From Tistlia consotensis USBA 355 (lineage in GTDB: Bacteria; Pseudomonadota; Alphaproteobacteria; Kiloniellales; DSM-21159), in assembly GCF_900177295.1 (NCBI RefSeq), contig NZ_FWZX01000029.1, positions 26,296 through 90,295 on the forward strand: DNA of 64,000 nt. The letters are read 5' to 3'. The notes under the pieces were generated by a model, which worked only from the letters and a program-made list of their open reading frames with translations, ran no database searches and was not told the DNA's origin. The stretch's first letter is position 1; each line of letters begins with the position of its first letter. Shown in pieces: positions 27,812 through 36,043 of the stretch. A program made the translations under genes and the position numbers.

Positions 27812-29242
27812 ATGCATGTCAGCGAATTCTACATCGACGGCCGCTGGGTCGTGCCGGCCGGCCGGCGCCGCCTGCCGGTCGTCGATCCCTCGACCGAGGA
27901 GCCGATCTGCGAGGTCGCCCTCGGCGAGGCCGAGGACGTCGACCGCGCCGTCGCCGCCGCCCGCCGCGCCTTCCCGTCCTTCGCCGCCACCTCGCGGCAG
28001 GAGCGGCTGGCGCTGCTGCAGCGGATCAAGGACGGCTTCGCCGCGCGCCACGAGGAGCTGGCGCTGACGGTGTCGCGCGAGATGGGAGCGCCGCTCTCCG
28101 TCGCCTCCTCGGCCCAGGTCGCGAGCGGGCCGAACAACCTCGCCGAGATGATCCGCGTGCTTCAGGACTTCGCCTTCGAGACCCGGCGCGGCAGCACCCT
28201 GGTGGCCCGCGAGGCGATCGGCGTCTGCGGCCTGATCACGCCCTGGAACTGGCCGATCAACCAGGTCGTCTGCAAGGTCGCGCCGGCGCTCGCTGCCGGC
28301 TGCACCATGGTGCTGAAGCCGAGCGAGATCGCGCCGCTGAGCGCCCTCGTCGTCGCCGAGATCCTGCACGACGCCGGGGTGCCGCCCGGGGTCTTCAACC
28401 TGGTCAACGGCGACGGCCCGACGGTCGGCGAGGCGCTGGCCGCGCACCCCGAGGTCGACATGGTCTCCTTCACCGGCTCGACGCGCGCCGGGGTCCGGGT
28501 CGCCGAGCTGGCGGCGCCGACCGTCAAGCGGGTCGCCCAGGAGCTCGGCGGCAAGTCGCCGAACCTCCTGCTGCCCGACCTCGGGGACTGGGAGCGCGCC
28601 GTCAGCCTGGGCGTCGCCCGCTGCTTCGGCAACAGCGGCCAGTCCTGCAGCGCCGCGACGCGCATGCTGGTGCCGGCCGAGCGGCACGAGGAGGTCGCCG
28701 CGATCGCCGCCCGGGTCGCCGAGGGCTACCGGGTCGGCCCGCCGGAGCTGGAGGCGACCCAGCTCGGCCCTCTGGTCAGCCGGGCCCAGTTCGACAAGGT
28801 GCAGCGGCTGATCGCGCGCGGCGTCGAGGAGGGCGCCCGGCTGGTCGCCGGCGGCACCGGCCGCCCCGAGGGACTGGAGCGCGGCTGGTACGCCCGCCCG
28901 ACGGTCTTCGCCGCGGTCCGCAACGACATGGACATCGCCCGCGAGGAGATCTTCGGCCCGGTCCTGGTGATCCTGCCCTACGACAGCGTCGAGCAGGCCA
29001 TCGAGATCGCCAACGACACGCCCTACGGCCTCAACGCCTATGTCCAGGGCGCCGACCTCGAGCGCGCCCGCGGGGTCGCCCGGGCCCTGCGCGCCGGCAG
29101 CGTGCACATCAACTACCCGCCGGTCGACCGCGGCGCGCCCTTCGGCGGCTACAAGCAGTCCGGCAACGGCCGGGAATGGGGCGAGCACGGCCTTTCGGAG
29201 TTCCTGGAGACCAAGGCCATCGTCGGCTACGGAGCGGAATGA
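27812..29242 (+). CDS. NAD(P)-dependent aldehyde dehydrogenase
   Basis: The 476-residue enzyme has the complete ALDH core: ITPWNWPINQ, cofactor loop KPSEIAPLSA, FTGSTRAG, general base E244 in QELGGKSPN and nucleophile C279 in NSGQSC, plus EEIFGPVL and the C-terminal GAPFGGYKQSGNGREWG. It oxidises an aldehyde to its acid. In the operon it would process an aldehyde made upstream, possibly a semialdehyde passed on to the ACMSD-like enzyme whose start codon it overlaps. Start ATG 27812 lies 44 bp after the preceding stop. Confidence 0.95.
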   Translation: MHVSEFYIDGRWVVPAGRRRLPVVDPSTEEPICEVALGEAEDVDRAVAAARRAFPSFAATSRQERLALLQRIKDGFAARHEELALTVSREMGAPLSVASSAQVASGPNNLAEMIRVLQDFAFETRRGSTLVAREAIGVCGLITPWNWPINQVVCKVAPALAAGCTMVLKPSEIAPLSALVVAEILHDAGVPPGVFNLVNGDGPTVGEALAAHPEVDMVSFTGSTRAGVRVAELAAPTVKRVAQELGGKSPNLLLPDLGDWERAVSLGVARCFGNSGQSCSAATRMLVPAERHEEVAAIAARVAEGYRVGPPELEATQLGPLVSRAQFDKVQRLIARGVEEGARLVAGGTGRPEGLERGWYARPTVFAAVRNDMDIAREEIFGPVLVILPYDSVEQAIEIANDTPYGLNAYVQGADLERARGVARALRAGSVHINYPPVDRGAPFGGYKQSGNGREWGEHGLSEFLETKAIVGYGAE

Positions 29243-30216
29243 CCATGGAGCGGATCCTGCTCGACCTGCACTGCCACCTGGTGCCGCTGACGCCGGCGGC
29301 GACGGAGGGCCTCAAGGGCATCGCCTGGCGCGGCGCGGGCCCGGCGCTGGAGATCGACGGCTACCTGCTGGCCGCGCCCTCGGTCTACCGGGTCGAGGCG
29401 CTGCTCGACTGGATGGACCGCAACGCCGTCGAGCGGGCCTGGATCTCGGTGCCGCCTCCGCTCTACCGGCTGGAGCTCGAGGCCGGGCCGGCGGCCCACT
29501 GGATCGCCTGCCTCAACGAGGGCCTGGCCGAGGTCGCGGCACGCCACCCCGACCGCCTGGCGCCGCTGGTCCACCTGCCGGTCCAGCACCCCGCCCTCGC
29601 CGCCGAGACCGCGCAGGCCTGGATCGCCCGGGGCCTGCCGCGCTTCGCCATGCCGGCCGGCTCGGCGAACCGGCAGCTGATCCTGTCCGACGCGGCCTAC
29701 GACCCGCTCTGGCAGGCCCTCGACGAGGCCGGGGCCTTCCTGTTCCTGCACCCCTGCAAGGGCTGCGATCCGCGCTACGAGCCCTTCTACCTGCACAACC
29801 TGCTGGGCAGCCCGGTCGAGACCGCCCTGGCCGCGGCGCACCTCGCGCTCTCCGGCATCCTCGACCGGCACCGCCGCATGACCCTCTGCCTGGCTCACGG
29901 CGGCGGCGCGACCGCCGCCGTCGCCGGCCGCCTGGAGCGCGGCCAGGTCACCGGCCGGCCCGGCGCCGACACCGGCGCCGAGCGGCCCCGGCAGGTGTTC
30001 CGCCGGGTCGCCGTCGACTGCATCTGCCACGATCCGGCCACGCTGGCCCTGGCCGCGGCCGCGCACGGCGAGGATAACCTCTACTTCGGCTCGGACTGGC
30101 CCTTCTCCATGGGCCTGCCCGAGCCGCACCGGCAGCTCGCGGACTGCAGCCCCGACCTGCGCCGGCAAATGTTCGAGACGAACCCGCGCCGGCTCCTCGC
30201 CCGCTTCCCGCGGTGA
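29239..30216 (+). CDS. Amidohydrolase_2 family protein (ACMSD-like decarboxylase/hydrolase)
   Basis: The 325-residue protein starts at ATG 29239, overlapping the ALDH stop (ATGA), or at ATG 29245. The metal motif DLHCH gives H11 and H13; FLHPCKGCDP, LAHGGGA and GSDWPF supply the later His and Asp ligands, all as in 2-amino-3-carboxymuconate-6-semialdehyde decarboxylase and gamma-resorcylate decarboxylase relatives. The segment LLGSPVETALAAAHLALSG also fits ACMSD. It probably decarboxylates or hydrolyses an acid made by the preceding ALDH. It is the last gene of the operon and is followed by an AT-rich gap. Confidence 0.87.
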   Translation: MTMERILLDLHCHLVPLTPAATEGLKGIAWRGAGPALEIDGYLLAAPSVYRVEALLDWMDRNAVERAWISVPPPLYRLELEAGPAAHWIACLNEGLAEVAARHPDRLAPLVHLPVQHPALAAETAQAWIARGLPRFAMPAGSANRQLILSDAAYDPLWQALDEAGAFLFLHPCKGCDPRYEPFYLHNLLGSPVETALAAAHLALSGILDRHRRMTLCLAHGGGATAAVAGRLERGQVTGRPGADTGAERPRQVFRRVAVDCICHDPATLALAAAAHGEDNLYFGSDWPFSMGLPEPHRQLADCSPDLRRQMFETNPRRLLARFPR

Positions 30217-30422
30217 TCGTGCAGTCCGCCCTGCTCCCGCGTGTCGATAGTGCGACAGGAGGACCTCCGGGCGCCGATCAGATTTGAATAAAACTCGTCT
30301 CTATTTGTCTATCCGGTAAGTTGAATATTCATCGTTCTGCTTACTCTTCATTAAGACAAGAAATTGCAGGCTTTTTGCGTCGCAATACGAAGCGAACAAG
30401 CCACGACATTCGGGGATGCGTG
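30217..30422. other. AT-rich intergenic region, about 206 bp
   Basis: From about 30280 to 30400 the base composition drops sharply below the surroundings, with runs such as TTGAATAAAACTCG, TATTTG, TTGAATATTC and TTAAGACAAG. No gene with a credible frame fits. It is probably the promoter region of the small gene at 30423 or a remnant of acquired DNA. I cannot name a single promoter pair with confidence. Confidence 0.55.
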
Positions 30423-31100
30423 ATGCACAGCCAAGCCGCCTTCGCCCTGCCCTACCCGCCGCAGGTCGGCAGCCGACTGGTCGTCGCCCTGGCCCGGGCG
30501 CTCAACGGCCGCCCGGCCGGGCCCGAGGCGAGCGAGGCCCTGCCGCTCGGCCGCCCGGACAGGGCGGATCCCGCGGAGACGCGGCAGGTCGCGCTGGCCC
30601 TGCGCGACACCTGCCGGGTCGTCGCCGGCGAGCTCGCCGCGCGACCGGCGCCGCGCCGCGCCGCACCGCTCGCCGAGCGGCTGACCGCGACGGCCAGCCA
30701 GATCGGCGAGGTCCTGGCGCTGTTCGACCGCACGACCGAGCAGATGCACCGCCTGGCGGCCGACGCCCTGGCGGCGGCGCCCGGCGGCGGCCCGATCGAG
30801 GACGGCCTGACCGTCGTCGCCTCGGAGGTCGGCGCGCTCTCCCTGCAGACCCGCCAGGCGCAGCTCAGGGTCGCCCGCCAGGTCGAGGCCCTGCACGGCG
30901 CGGCGGCCGGCCCGGCCCCTGGCGGCAAGGCGGGCGCCGCGGCCAGGGCCGCGGTCGAGATGGACTGGTCGGCGCCGGGCAAGGCGGCGGTGCCGCCGCA
31001 GCGCTCGACGACCCGGCGCCCGGAGGGCGAGTTCAGCCTGCTCGCCTGGCTCGCCCGCGACGCCGAGACGCCGGACCAGCTGGCCGCCGGCGACCTCTAG
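30423..31100 (+). CDS. Hypothetical protein, helical, no recognised domain
   Basis: I do not recognise this 225-residue protein. The start is ATG 30423 (MHSQAAFALPYPP), behind GGGG; an upstream in-frame start at 30321 lies in the AT-rich gap. It is rich in Ala, Arg and Leu. Residues about 75-165 look helical with regularly spaced hydrophobics (RLTATASQIGEVLALFDRTTEQMHRLA, LQTRQAQLRVARQVEALH), suggesting a coiled coil; the tail is low-complexity up to FSLLAWLARDAE. No signal peptide or membrane segment is seen. It converges on lpxB and the two stop codons share the palindrome CTAG. Confidence 0.6.
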   Translation: MHSQAAFALPYPPQVGSRLVVALARALNGRPAGPEASEALPLGRPDRADPAETRQVALALRDTCRVVAGELAARPAPRRAAPLAERLTATASQIGEVLALFDRTTEQMHRLAADALAAAPGGGPIEDGLTVVASEVGALSLQTRQAQLRVARQVEALHGAAAGPAPGGKAGAAARAAVEMDWSAPGKAAVPPQRSTTRRPEGEFSLLAWLARDAETPDQLAAGDL

Positions 31101-32293
31101 CCGGAAAGGCCGGCGACCCGCAGCACGATCCGGGCGGCCTGCTCGCTCGGGCTGCCCGCGCCGGCGCCGGCCAGGAGAGCGACCGCCTCGGCGAGACCCG
31201 CGACCTGGGCGGCGCGCGCCGGGCCGTCGTCCAGCAGATCCCCGACGGCCCCGGCCAGGCGCTCCGGGGTGCAGGCGTCCTGCAGGAACTCCGGCATGAC
31301 CGGCCGGTCGAGCACGAGGTTGGGGATCGAGACGTACTTCACCTTGATCATGCGCCGGGCGATGGCGGCGCTGATCGGGCTGACCCGGTAGCCGATCACC
31401 GTCGGCACCCCGGCGACGGCGAGCTCGACCGCGACGGTGCCGGAGGCCGCCAGGGCCGCGCGCGAGGCGGCGAAGGCGCCGTATTTCTCTGCTGCGCCCT
31501 CGACGACCAGGGCCGGCAGCGGCCAGGCCGCCGTGCCGGCGCGCACCGCCGCGGCGACGCCCGCCACGGTCGGCACGACGACCCTGAGCGCCGGGTGCGA
31601 CCGGGCCAGGTGCCCCAGCGTCGCGCCGAACAGCGGCAGCAGGCGGCTCACCTCGCCCATCCGGCTGCCCGGCAGCACGCAGAGCAGCGGGCCCTCGGCC
31701 GGCAGGCCGTGGCGCGCGCGGAAGCCGGGGCCGTCCCCGGCCTCGGCCAGGGCCTCGATCGCCGGATGGCCGACGAAGCTCGCCGGCAGGCCGTGGCGCT
31801 CGAAGTAGGGCGGCTCGAAGGGCAGCAGGCAGAGCAGGTGGTCGAGGTAGCGCGCGATCCTCGCGGCGCGCCAGGGCTTCCAGGCCCAGACCGAGGGCGC
31901 CACGTAGTGCACCAGGGGAAAGCCGCTGCCCCCGGGCTGCCCGGCCAGGTGCCTGGCCACGCGCAGCGAGAAGCCGGGGCTGTCGATCGAGACGAAGACC
32001 GCGGGACGGGCCTGCCGCGCCGCGGCCTCGGTCTCGCGCATCCGCGCGAGGATGCGGCGCAGGTGCGGCAGCACCTCGGTGAGGCCCATGACCGACAGCT
32101 CGCTCATCGCGAACAGGCTCTCCAGCCCCTCCCCGGCCATGCGCTCGCCGCCGACCCCGAGGAACCGCAGCTCGCGGCCGCCCTGCGCCCGGGCCTGCCG
32201 CTTGAGCGCCGCCATCAGGCGGCCGCCGAGCTGGTCGCCCGAGGGTTCGCCGGCGACCAGGAAGATCGGGCCGCCGGGCGGCCTAGCGGCCAC
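31097..32293 (-). CDS. lpxB: Lipid-A-disaccharide synthase
   Basis: The 398-residue glycosyltransferase starts at GTG 32293 (VAARPPGGPIFLVAGEPSGDQLGG), which overlaps lpxI by 11 bp. Family segments: VAGEPSGD, FLGVGGERMAGEG, SVMGLTEVLPHL, IDSPGFSLRVAR, HYVAPSVWAWKPWRA, VLPGSRMGEV, and SGTVAVELAVAGVPTVIGYR. It condenses UDP-diacylglucosamine with lipid X to the disaccharide of lipid A at the inner membrane. It is the last gene of the envelope supercluster. Later in-frame ATGs would remove the conserved AGEPSGD segment, so the GTG is favoured. Confidence 0.96.
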   Translation of the reverse strand: MAARPPGGPIFLVAGEPSGDQLGGRLMAALKRQARAQGGRELRFLGVGGERMAGEGLESLFAMSELSVMGLTEVLPHLRRILARMRETEAAARQARPAVFVSIDSPGFSLRVARHLAGQPGGSGFPLVHYVAPSVWAWKPWRAARIARYLDHLLCLLPFEPPYFERHGLPASFVGHPAIEALAEAGDGPGFRARHGLPAEGPLLCVLPGSRMGEVSRLLPLFGATLGHLARSHPALRVVVPTVAGVAAAVRAGTAAWPLPALVVEGAAEKYGAFAASRAALAASGTVAVELAVAGVPTVIGYRVSPISAAIARRMIKVKYVSIPNLVLDRPVMPEFLQDACTPERLAGAVGDLLDDGPARAAQVAGLAEAVALLAGAGAGSPSEQAARIVLRVAGLSG

Positions 32294-33140
32294 CGGACGA
32301 TCCCTCGACCGCGACCAGGAACAGCCCGGCGGCATCGGCGGCCGCCACCGTCTCCCGCCGGTCGACGATCAGCGTGCCGCCGGCGTCCAGCGCGATCCCG
32401 CGCAGGCCGGCCGCGCGCGCGCCTTCGATCGTGGCCAGCCCGACGGTCGGCAGGTCGACCCGGCGCTCCTGCTGCGGCTTCTTCAGCTTGACCAGCACGC
32501 CGCCCGGACCGGCGAGGCGCAGGCCGGCGCAGCGCGCGAGCAGGGCGTCGGTGCCCTCGATCGCCTCGATGCCGAGCACGCTGCCCTGCTGCACGACCAC
32601 GGCCTGGCCGATGTCGAGCCGGCCGACCGCGGCCGCGACCTCGATGCCGCGGCGGATGTCGGCCTCGGCCTGGGCGTCGGGGCGGTGCCGGCCGAGCGGC
32701 CCCGGCGGCAGCGTCCCGCCGCCCAGCACCTGGTCGATGCCGACGACCCGGAAGCCCTCCTCCTCCTCGAGCGCCCGGACGATCGAGCCGAGCAGGCCGT
32801 CGTCGGAGAAGGCGCGCTTGCCGATCCGCGCGAAGAACCTGGCGGCGCGCCAGTCGGGCCGCACCTCGCCCAGGCTCGGCCGCCTGATCGGCCCGGCCAG
32901 CACCAGCTCGCCGGCGCCCTGGGCGCGCAGGAAATCGAGGATCTCGCCGGCCGCGCCCAGGCGGGTCCAGAGGTGCGCCACGCCCGCGACCGTCTCGGGG
33001 TCGGTCTGGCCCTCGAAGGCGACGACGCAGACGCCGCGGCCGTCCTCGCGGCAGGCCGCGATCAGCCGGCGCGGCACCGGTCCGGCACCGGCGATGATGC
33101 CCAGGGTGCGCGGCGCGCTGCCGGCCTCAGCGGCCGCCAT
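32283..33140 (-). CDS. lpxI: UDP-2,3-diacylglucosamine diphosphatase LpxI
   Basis: The 285-residue protein starts at ATG 33140 (MAAAEAGSAPRTLGIIAGAGPVPRRLI), overlapping lpxA by 14 bp. Landmarks include LGIIAGAGPVP, LVLAGPIRRPSL, KRAFSDDGLLGSIVRALEEEEGFRVVG, VQQGSVLGIEAIEGTD and LKKPQQERRVDLPTVG, characteristic of the DUF1009/LpxI family. It hydrolyses UDP-2,3-diacylglucosamine to lipid X. Alphaproteobacteria use LpxI in place of LpxH, which supports the taxonomic call. Placement between lpxA and lpxB is the standard order. Confidence 0.96.
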   Translation of the reverse strand: MAAAEAGSAPRTLGIIAGAGPVPRRLIAACREDGRGVCVVAFEGQTDPETVAGVAHLWTRLGAAGEILDFLRAQGAGELVLAGPIRRPSLGEVRPDWRAARFFARIGKRAFSDDGLLGSIVRALEEEEGFRVVGIDQVLGGGTLPPGPLGRHRPDAQAEADIRRGIEVAAAVGRLDIGQAVVVQQGSVLGIEAIEGTDALLARCAGLRLAGPGGVLVKLKKPQQERRVDLPTVGLATIEGARAAGLRGIALDAGGTLIVDRRETVAAADAAGLFLVAVEGSSGGR

Positions 33141-33930
33141 GGCCGGCGCGCGGCTGGCAGAGCGCACGCGAGGAGTCGGCCTGCACGAAGGCGACGAGGT
33201 CGCGCACCGTGTCGAAGGCGTTGTAGCTCTCGGCGACCCGGGCGACACGCTCGACCAGGGTGCCCTCGCCGTCGAACAGCCGCTCGTAGGCCGCCATCAG
33301 GCCCTGGATCTCGGCCCGGCTGTAGCCGCGGCGCTTGAGGCCGACCAGGTTGAGGCCGGACAGGCGCGCCCGGTCGCCCATGGCCAGGCCGTAGGGAATG
33401 ACGTCGTGCTCGATGCCGGACATGCCGCCGATCATGGCATGGGCGCCGATGCGCACGAACTGGTGGATCGCCGAGAGGCCGCCGACGATCGCCTGGTCGC
33501 CGACCTGGACGTGGCCGGCCAGGGTCGCGTTGTTGGCCAGGATCACCCGGTCGCCGACCCGGCAGTCGTGGGCGACGTGGGCGCCGACCATGAACAGGCA
33601 GCCGTCGCCGACCTTGGTCAGCAGGCCACCGCCCTCGGTGCCCGGGTTCATCGTGACCTGCTCGCGGACGATATTGTCGCGGCCGATCTCCAGGCGCGAG
33701 GCCTCGCCCGCATACTTCAGGTCCTGGGGCGGATGGCCGATCGAGGCGAAAGGAAAGATCCGCGTGCCGGCACCGACCGAGGTATGGCCGGTCACGACGA
33801 CGTGGCTGTACAGCTTGACCCGGTCGCCGAGCTCGACCTCGGGGCCGACCAGACAGAAGGGGCCGATCTCGACCCCCTCTCCCAGCCTGGCCCCCGCTTC
33901 GACGATCGCGGTGGGATGGATAGCCGTCAT
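33127..33930 (-). CDS. lpxA: UDP-N-acetylglucosamine O-acyltransferase
   Basis: The 267-residue protein starts MTAIHPTAIVEAGARLGEG and is built of left-handed beta-helix hexapeptide repeats (IGPFCLVGPEVELGDRV, VGDRVILANNATLAGHVQVGDQ). The catalytic histidine region GAHVAHDCRVGD is present, and the C-terminus is the helical GLKRRGYSRAEIQ segment that follows the helix in LpxA. It transfers the (R)-3-hydroxyacyl chain from ACP to UDP-GlcNAc, the first step of lipid A synthesis. Its ATG overlaps the fabZ stop by one base. Confidence 0.97.
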   Translation of the reverse strand: MTAIHPTAIVEAGARLGEGVEIGPFCLVGPEVELGDRVKLYSHVVVTGHTSVGAGTRIFPFASIGHPPQDLKYAGEASRLEIGRDNIVREQVTMNPGTEGGGLLTKVGDGCLFMVGAHVAHDCRVGDRVILANNATLAGHVQVGDQAIVGGLSAIHQFVRIGAHAMIGGMSGIEHDVIPYGLAMGDRARLSGLNLVGLKRRGYSRAEIQGLMAAYERLFDGEGTLVERVARVAESYNAFDTVRDLVAFVQADSSRALCQPRAGHGGR

Positions 33931-34415
33931 CAGTCGTCCATGATCATGGCCGTGAAGACCGCCTCGGCCATCAGCCTGCCGTCGACCTTGGCCTCGCCGC
34001 GGAACTTCCAGACCGGCCCGCGATTCTTCAGCTTCGACACCTCGACCCGGACCTGGTCGCCCGGGAAGATCGGCTTGCGGAAGCGCGCCTCGTCGACCGA
34101 CATGAAATAGACCAGCTTGCCGGCGGCGGCCCCCTCCAGCGTCTCGACGACCAGCACGGCGGCGGTCTGGGCCATCGATTCGACGATCAGCACGCCCGGC
34201 ATCACCGGCTGGCGCGGGAAATGGCCCTGGAAATGCGGCTCGTTGATCGAGACGTTCTTGATGCCGACGGCGCGCACGTCGAGCTCGATCTCGACGACCC
34301 GGTCGATCATCAGGAAGGGATAGCGGTGCGGGATCATCCGCATGATCCCGAGGATGTCGGCGGCACCGAGCTCCTTGCCGGCGGTCTCGGACAGGGGTGC
34401 GCTGGACTCGTTCAT
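33930..34415 (-). CDS. fabZ: 3-hydroxyacyl-[acyl-carrier-protein] dehydratase FabZ
   Basis: The 161-residue hot-dog-fold enzyme starts at ATG 34415 (MNESSAPLSETAGKELGAADI), overlapping the lpxD stop as ATGA. The catalytic histidine is in PHRYPFLMIDRV and the glutamate in GVLIVESMAQ; FQGHFPRQPVMPGVL is a signature. It dehydrates 3-hydroxyacyl-ACP in fatty acid synthesis and competes with LpxA and LpxD for hydroxyacyl-ACP, which explains its placement. The N-terminus is about 15 residues longer than the E. coli enzyme. Confidence 0.97.
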   Translation of the reverse strand: MNESSAPLSETAGKELGAADILGIMRMIPHRYPFLMIDRVVEIELDVRAVGIKNVSINEPHFQGHFPRQPVMPGVLIVESMAQTAAVLVVETLEGAAAGKLVYFMSVDEARFRKPIFPGDQVRVEVSKLKNRGPVWKFRGEAKVDGRLMAEAVFTAMIMDD

Positions 34416-35443
34416 TTCTTCTTGCCCGCTTCCTTCAACTGGCGCCGCCACATGGCAACCAGACGGAAATAGTCTCTCAGCGGCATGGCAGGCAAGCCGC
34501 CGACGGTCTCGCCAGCGGGCACGTCGTGCATCAGGCCGCTCTTCGCGGCCAGACGCGATCCCTTGTGCATGGTCAGGTGCCCCCCGACCCCGCCCTGTGC
34601 CGCGATCATCACGAAGTCCTCGAGCTTCGTCGAGCCCGCGATCCCCGATTGTGCGACCAGGACGCAACCGCGACCGAGGCGAACGTTATGGCCGAGCTGC
34701 ACCAGATTGTCGATCTTCGAGCCGGCGCCGATGTAGGTGTCCGGGCCGGCGCCGCGGTCGATCGTGACGTTGGCGCCGATCTCCACGCCGTCCTCGACGA
34801 CGACGCGGCCGAGCTGGGGCACGTCGACGTAGCCGTTCGGATCGAGGGCGAATCCGAAGCCGCGGTTGCCGATGCGCGCGCCGGCATGGATCAGGCAGTT
34901 GCGGCCGATCAGGCAGTGGCTGAGCGAGACGTGGCCCATGATCTCGGTGCCGGCGCCGACGACGACGCCGCGGCCGATCGAGCAGTGGCTGTGGACCACG
35001 ACGCCGGCGCCGAGCTCGGCGCCGGGCCCGACGACGACGAAGGGCCCGACGTAGACCCCCTCGCCGAGCGTCGCCTCGGGATCGACCAGCGCCGTCGGGT
35101 GCACTCCGGCCGGCCTCGGCGGGTCGGGATAGAAGGCCGACGCGACCCGGGCATAGGCGGTGTAGGGCTGCTCGGTGAGCAGCAGGGTCATGCCGTCGGG
35201 CGCCTTGGCGGCATGCTCGGGCGCGACGATGCAGGCGCCGGCCGCGCTGGCCGAGAAGGCCGGCAGGTAGAGCTTGTTGTCCAGGAAGGCGACATCGTCG
35301 CTCCCGGCCGAGTCGAGCGGCGCCACGTCCTTGAACAGGCGCCCGGCGTCGGCGCCCGCCGGCGCCAGCGTCGCACCGGCGATCTCGGCGATCCGGCCGA
35401 GCGGCAGGGGCTCGCCGCGCCGGAAGAAACGGGGATCGGCCAT
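34412..35443 (-). CDS. lpxD: UDP-3-O-(3-hydroxyacyl)glucosamine N-acyltransferase
   Basis: From ATG 35443 (MADPRFFRRGEPLPLGRIAEIAG) the product is 343 residues. The N-terminal uridine-binding domain is followed by hexapeptide repeats (VYVGPFVVVGPGAELGAGV, IGRGVVVGAGTEIMG), NRGFGFALDPNGYVDVPQLG, and the catalytic LGHNVRLGRG. LpxD adds the second hydroxyacyl chain to the glucosamine. The start is 7 bp past the skp stop. Everything is in order for a functional enzyme. Confidence 0.97.
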   Translation of the reverse strand: MADPRFFRRGEPLPLGRIAEIAGATLAPAGADAGRLFKDVAPLDSAGSDDVAFLDNKLYLPAFSASAAGACIVAPEHAAKAPDGMTLLLTEQPYTAYARVASAFYPDPPRPAGVHPTALVDPEATLGEGVYVGPFVVVGPGAELGAGVVVHSHCSIGRGVVVGAGTEIMGHVSLSHCLIGRNCLIHAGARIGNRGFGFALDPNGYVDVPQLGRVVVEDGVEIGANVTIDRGAGPDTYIGAGSKIDNLVQLGHNVRLGRGCVLVAQSGIAGSTKLEDFVMIAAQGGVGGHLTMHKGSRLAAKSGLMHDVPAGETVGGLPAMPLRDYFRLVAMWRRQLKEAGKKK

Positions 35444-35450
35444 CTCGGGG

Positions 35451-36038
35451 TTACTCCTCCGGCAGGACGACGCGCGGCAGCGCCGCATTCAGCCGCTTCA
35501 TGACCTCGTCTGTCGCGTCGTAGTCCGAGTCGGCAAGCAGCACGGCGCTCTTCGGCAGCACCAGGTTGACGTTGCGCTCCTTGGCGAGCTCGCCGACGAT
35601 CTCCATCAGCTTGCTCTCGACGATGTGCATGCCCTTGGAGAAGCGGCCCTCGAGGGCGCGCCGGCGGTCGGCGACGTCGCTCTGGTAGCCGGCGTAGCGC
35701 TGCTCCAGGGCGTGGCGGCGCTTGAGGTACTCCTCGTTGCTGATCGTCGGCCGCTCGCGGTTCAGCACGGCGTCGGCCTCGCGCAGCTCGGTCTCGTGCT
35801 GGCGGATCTGCTCGCGGAAGGCGTCGCGCTCGGCCTCGATGCCGCTCTGCAGCAGCTTGACGGCATCGGCCTCGCGCAGGATCCGCTGGGAGTCGACCAC
35901 CATGATGCGCGGCGCCGGCGCCGCGGCCGTCGAGCGGTCCTGCCGCTGGGCCGCGGCCGAATCGGCCGCCGTCAGGGCCAGGGCCACGCCCAGCACGAAA
36001 GACGCCGAAACGGCGGCAAGGCGGCGGAACCGGAACAT
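35451..36038 (-). CDS. skp: OmpH/Skp-family periplasmic chaperone
   Basis: From ATG 36038 the product is 195 residues with a signal peptide (MFRFRRLAAVSASFVLGVAL, cleavage near AAA-Q). The mature part is mainly charged coiled coil (SGIEAERDAFREQIRQHETELREADAV, RRHALEQRYAGYQSDVADRRRALE), the tentacle pattern of Skp, which carries unfolded outer-membrane proteins to BamA. It lies directly between bamA and lpxD, the classic position. The start is 5 bp after the bamA stop. Confidence 0.92.
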   Translation of the reverse strand: MFRFRRLAAVSASFVLGVALALTAADSAAAQRQDRSTAAAPAPRIMVVDSQRILREADAVKLLQSGIEAERDAFREQIRQHETELREADAVLNRERPTISNEEYLKRRHALEQRYAGYQSDVADRRRALEGRFSKGMHIVESKLMEIVGELAKERNVNLVLPKSAVLLADSDYDATDEVMKRLNAALPRVVLPEE

Positions 36039-36043
36039 GGTGG

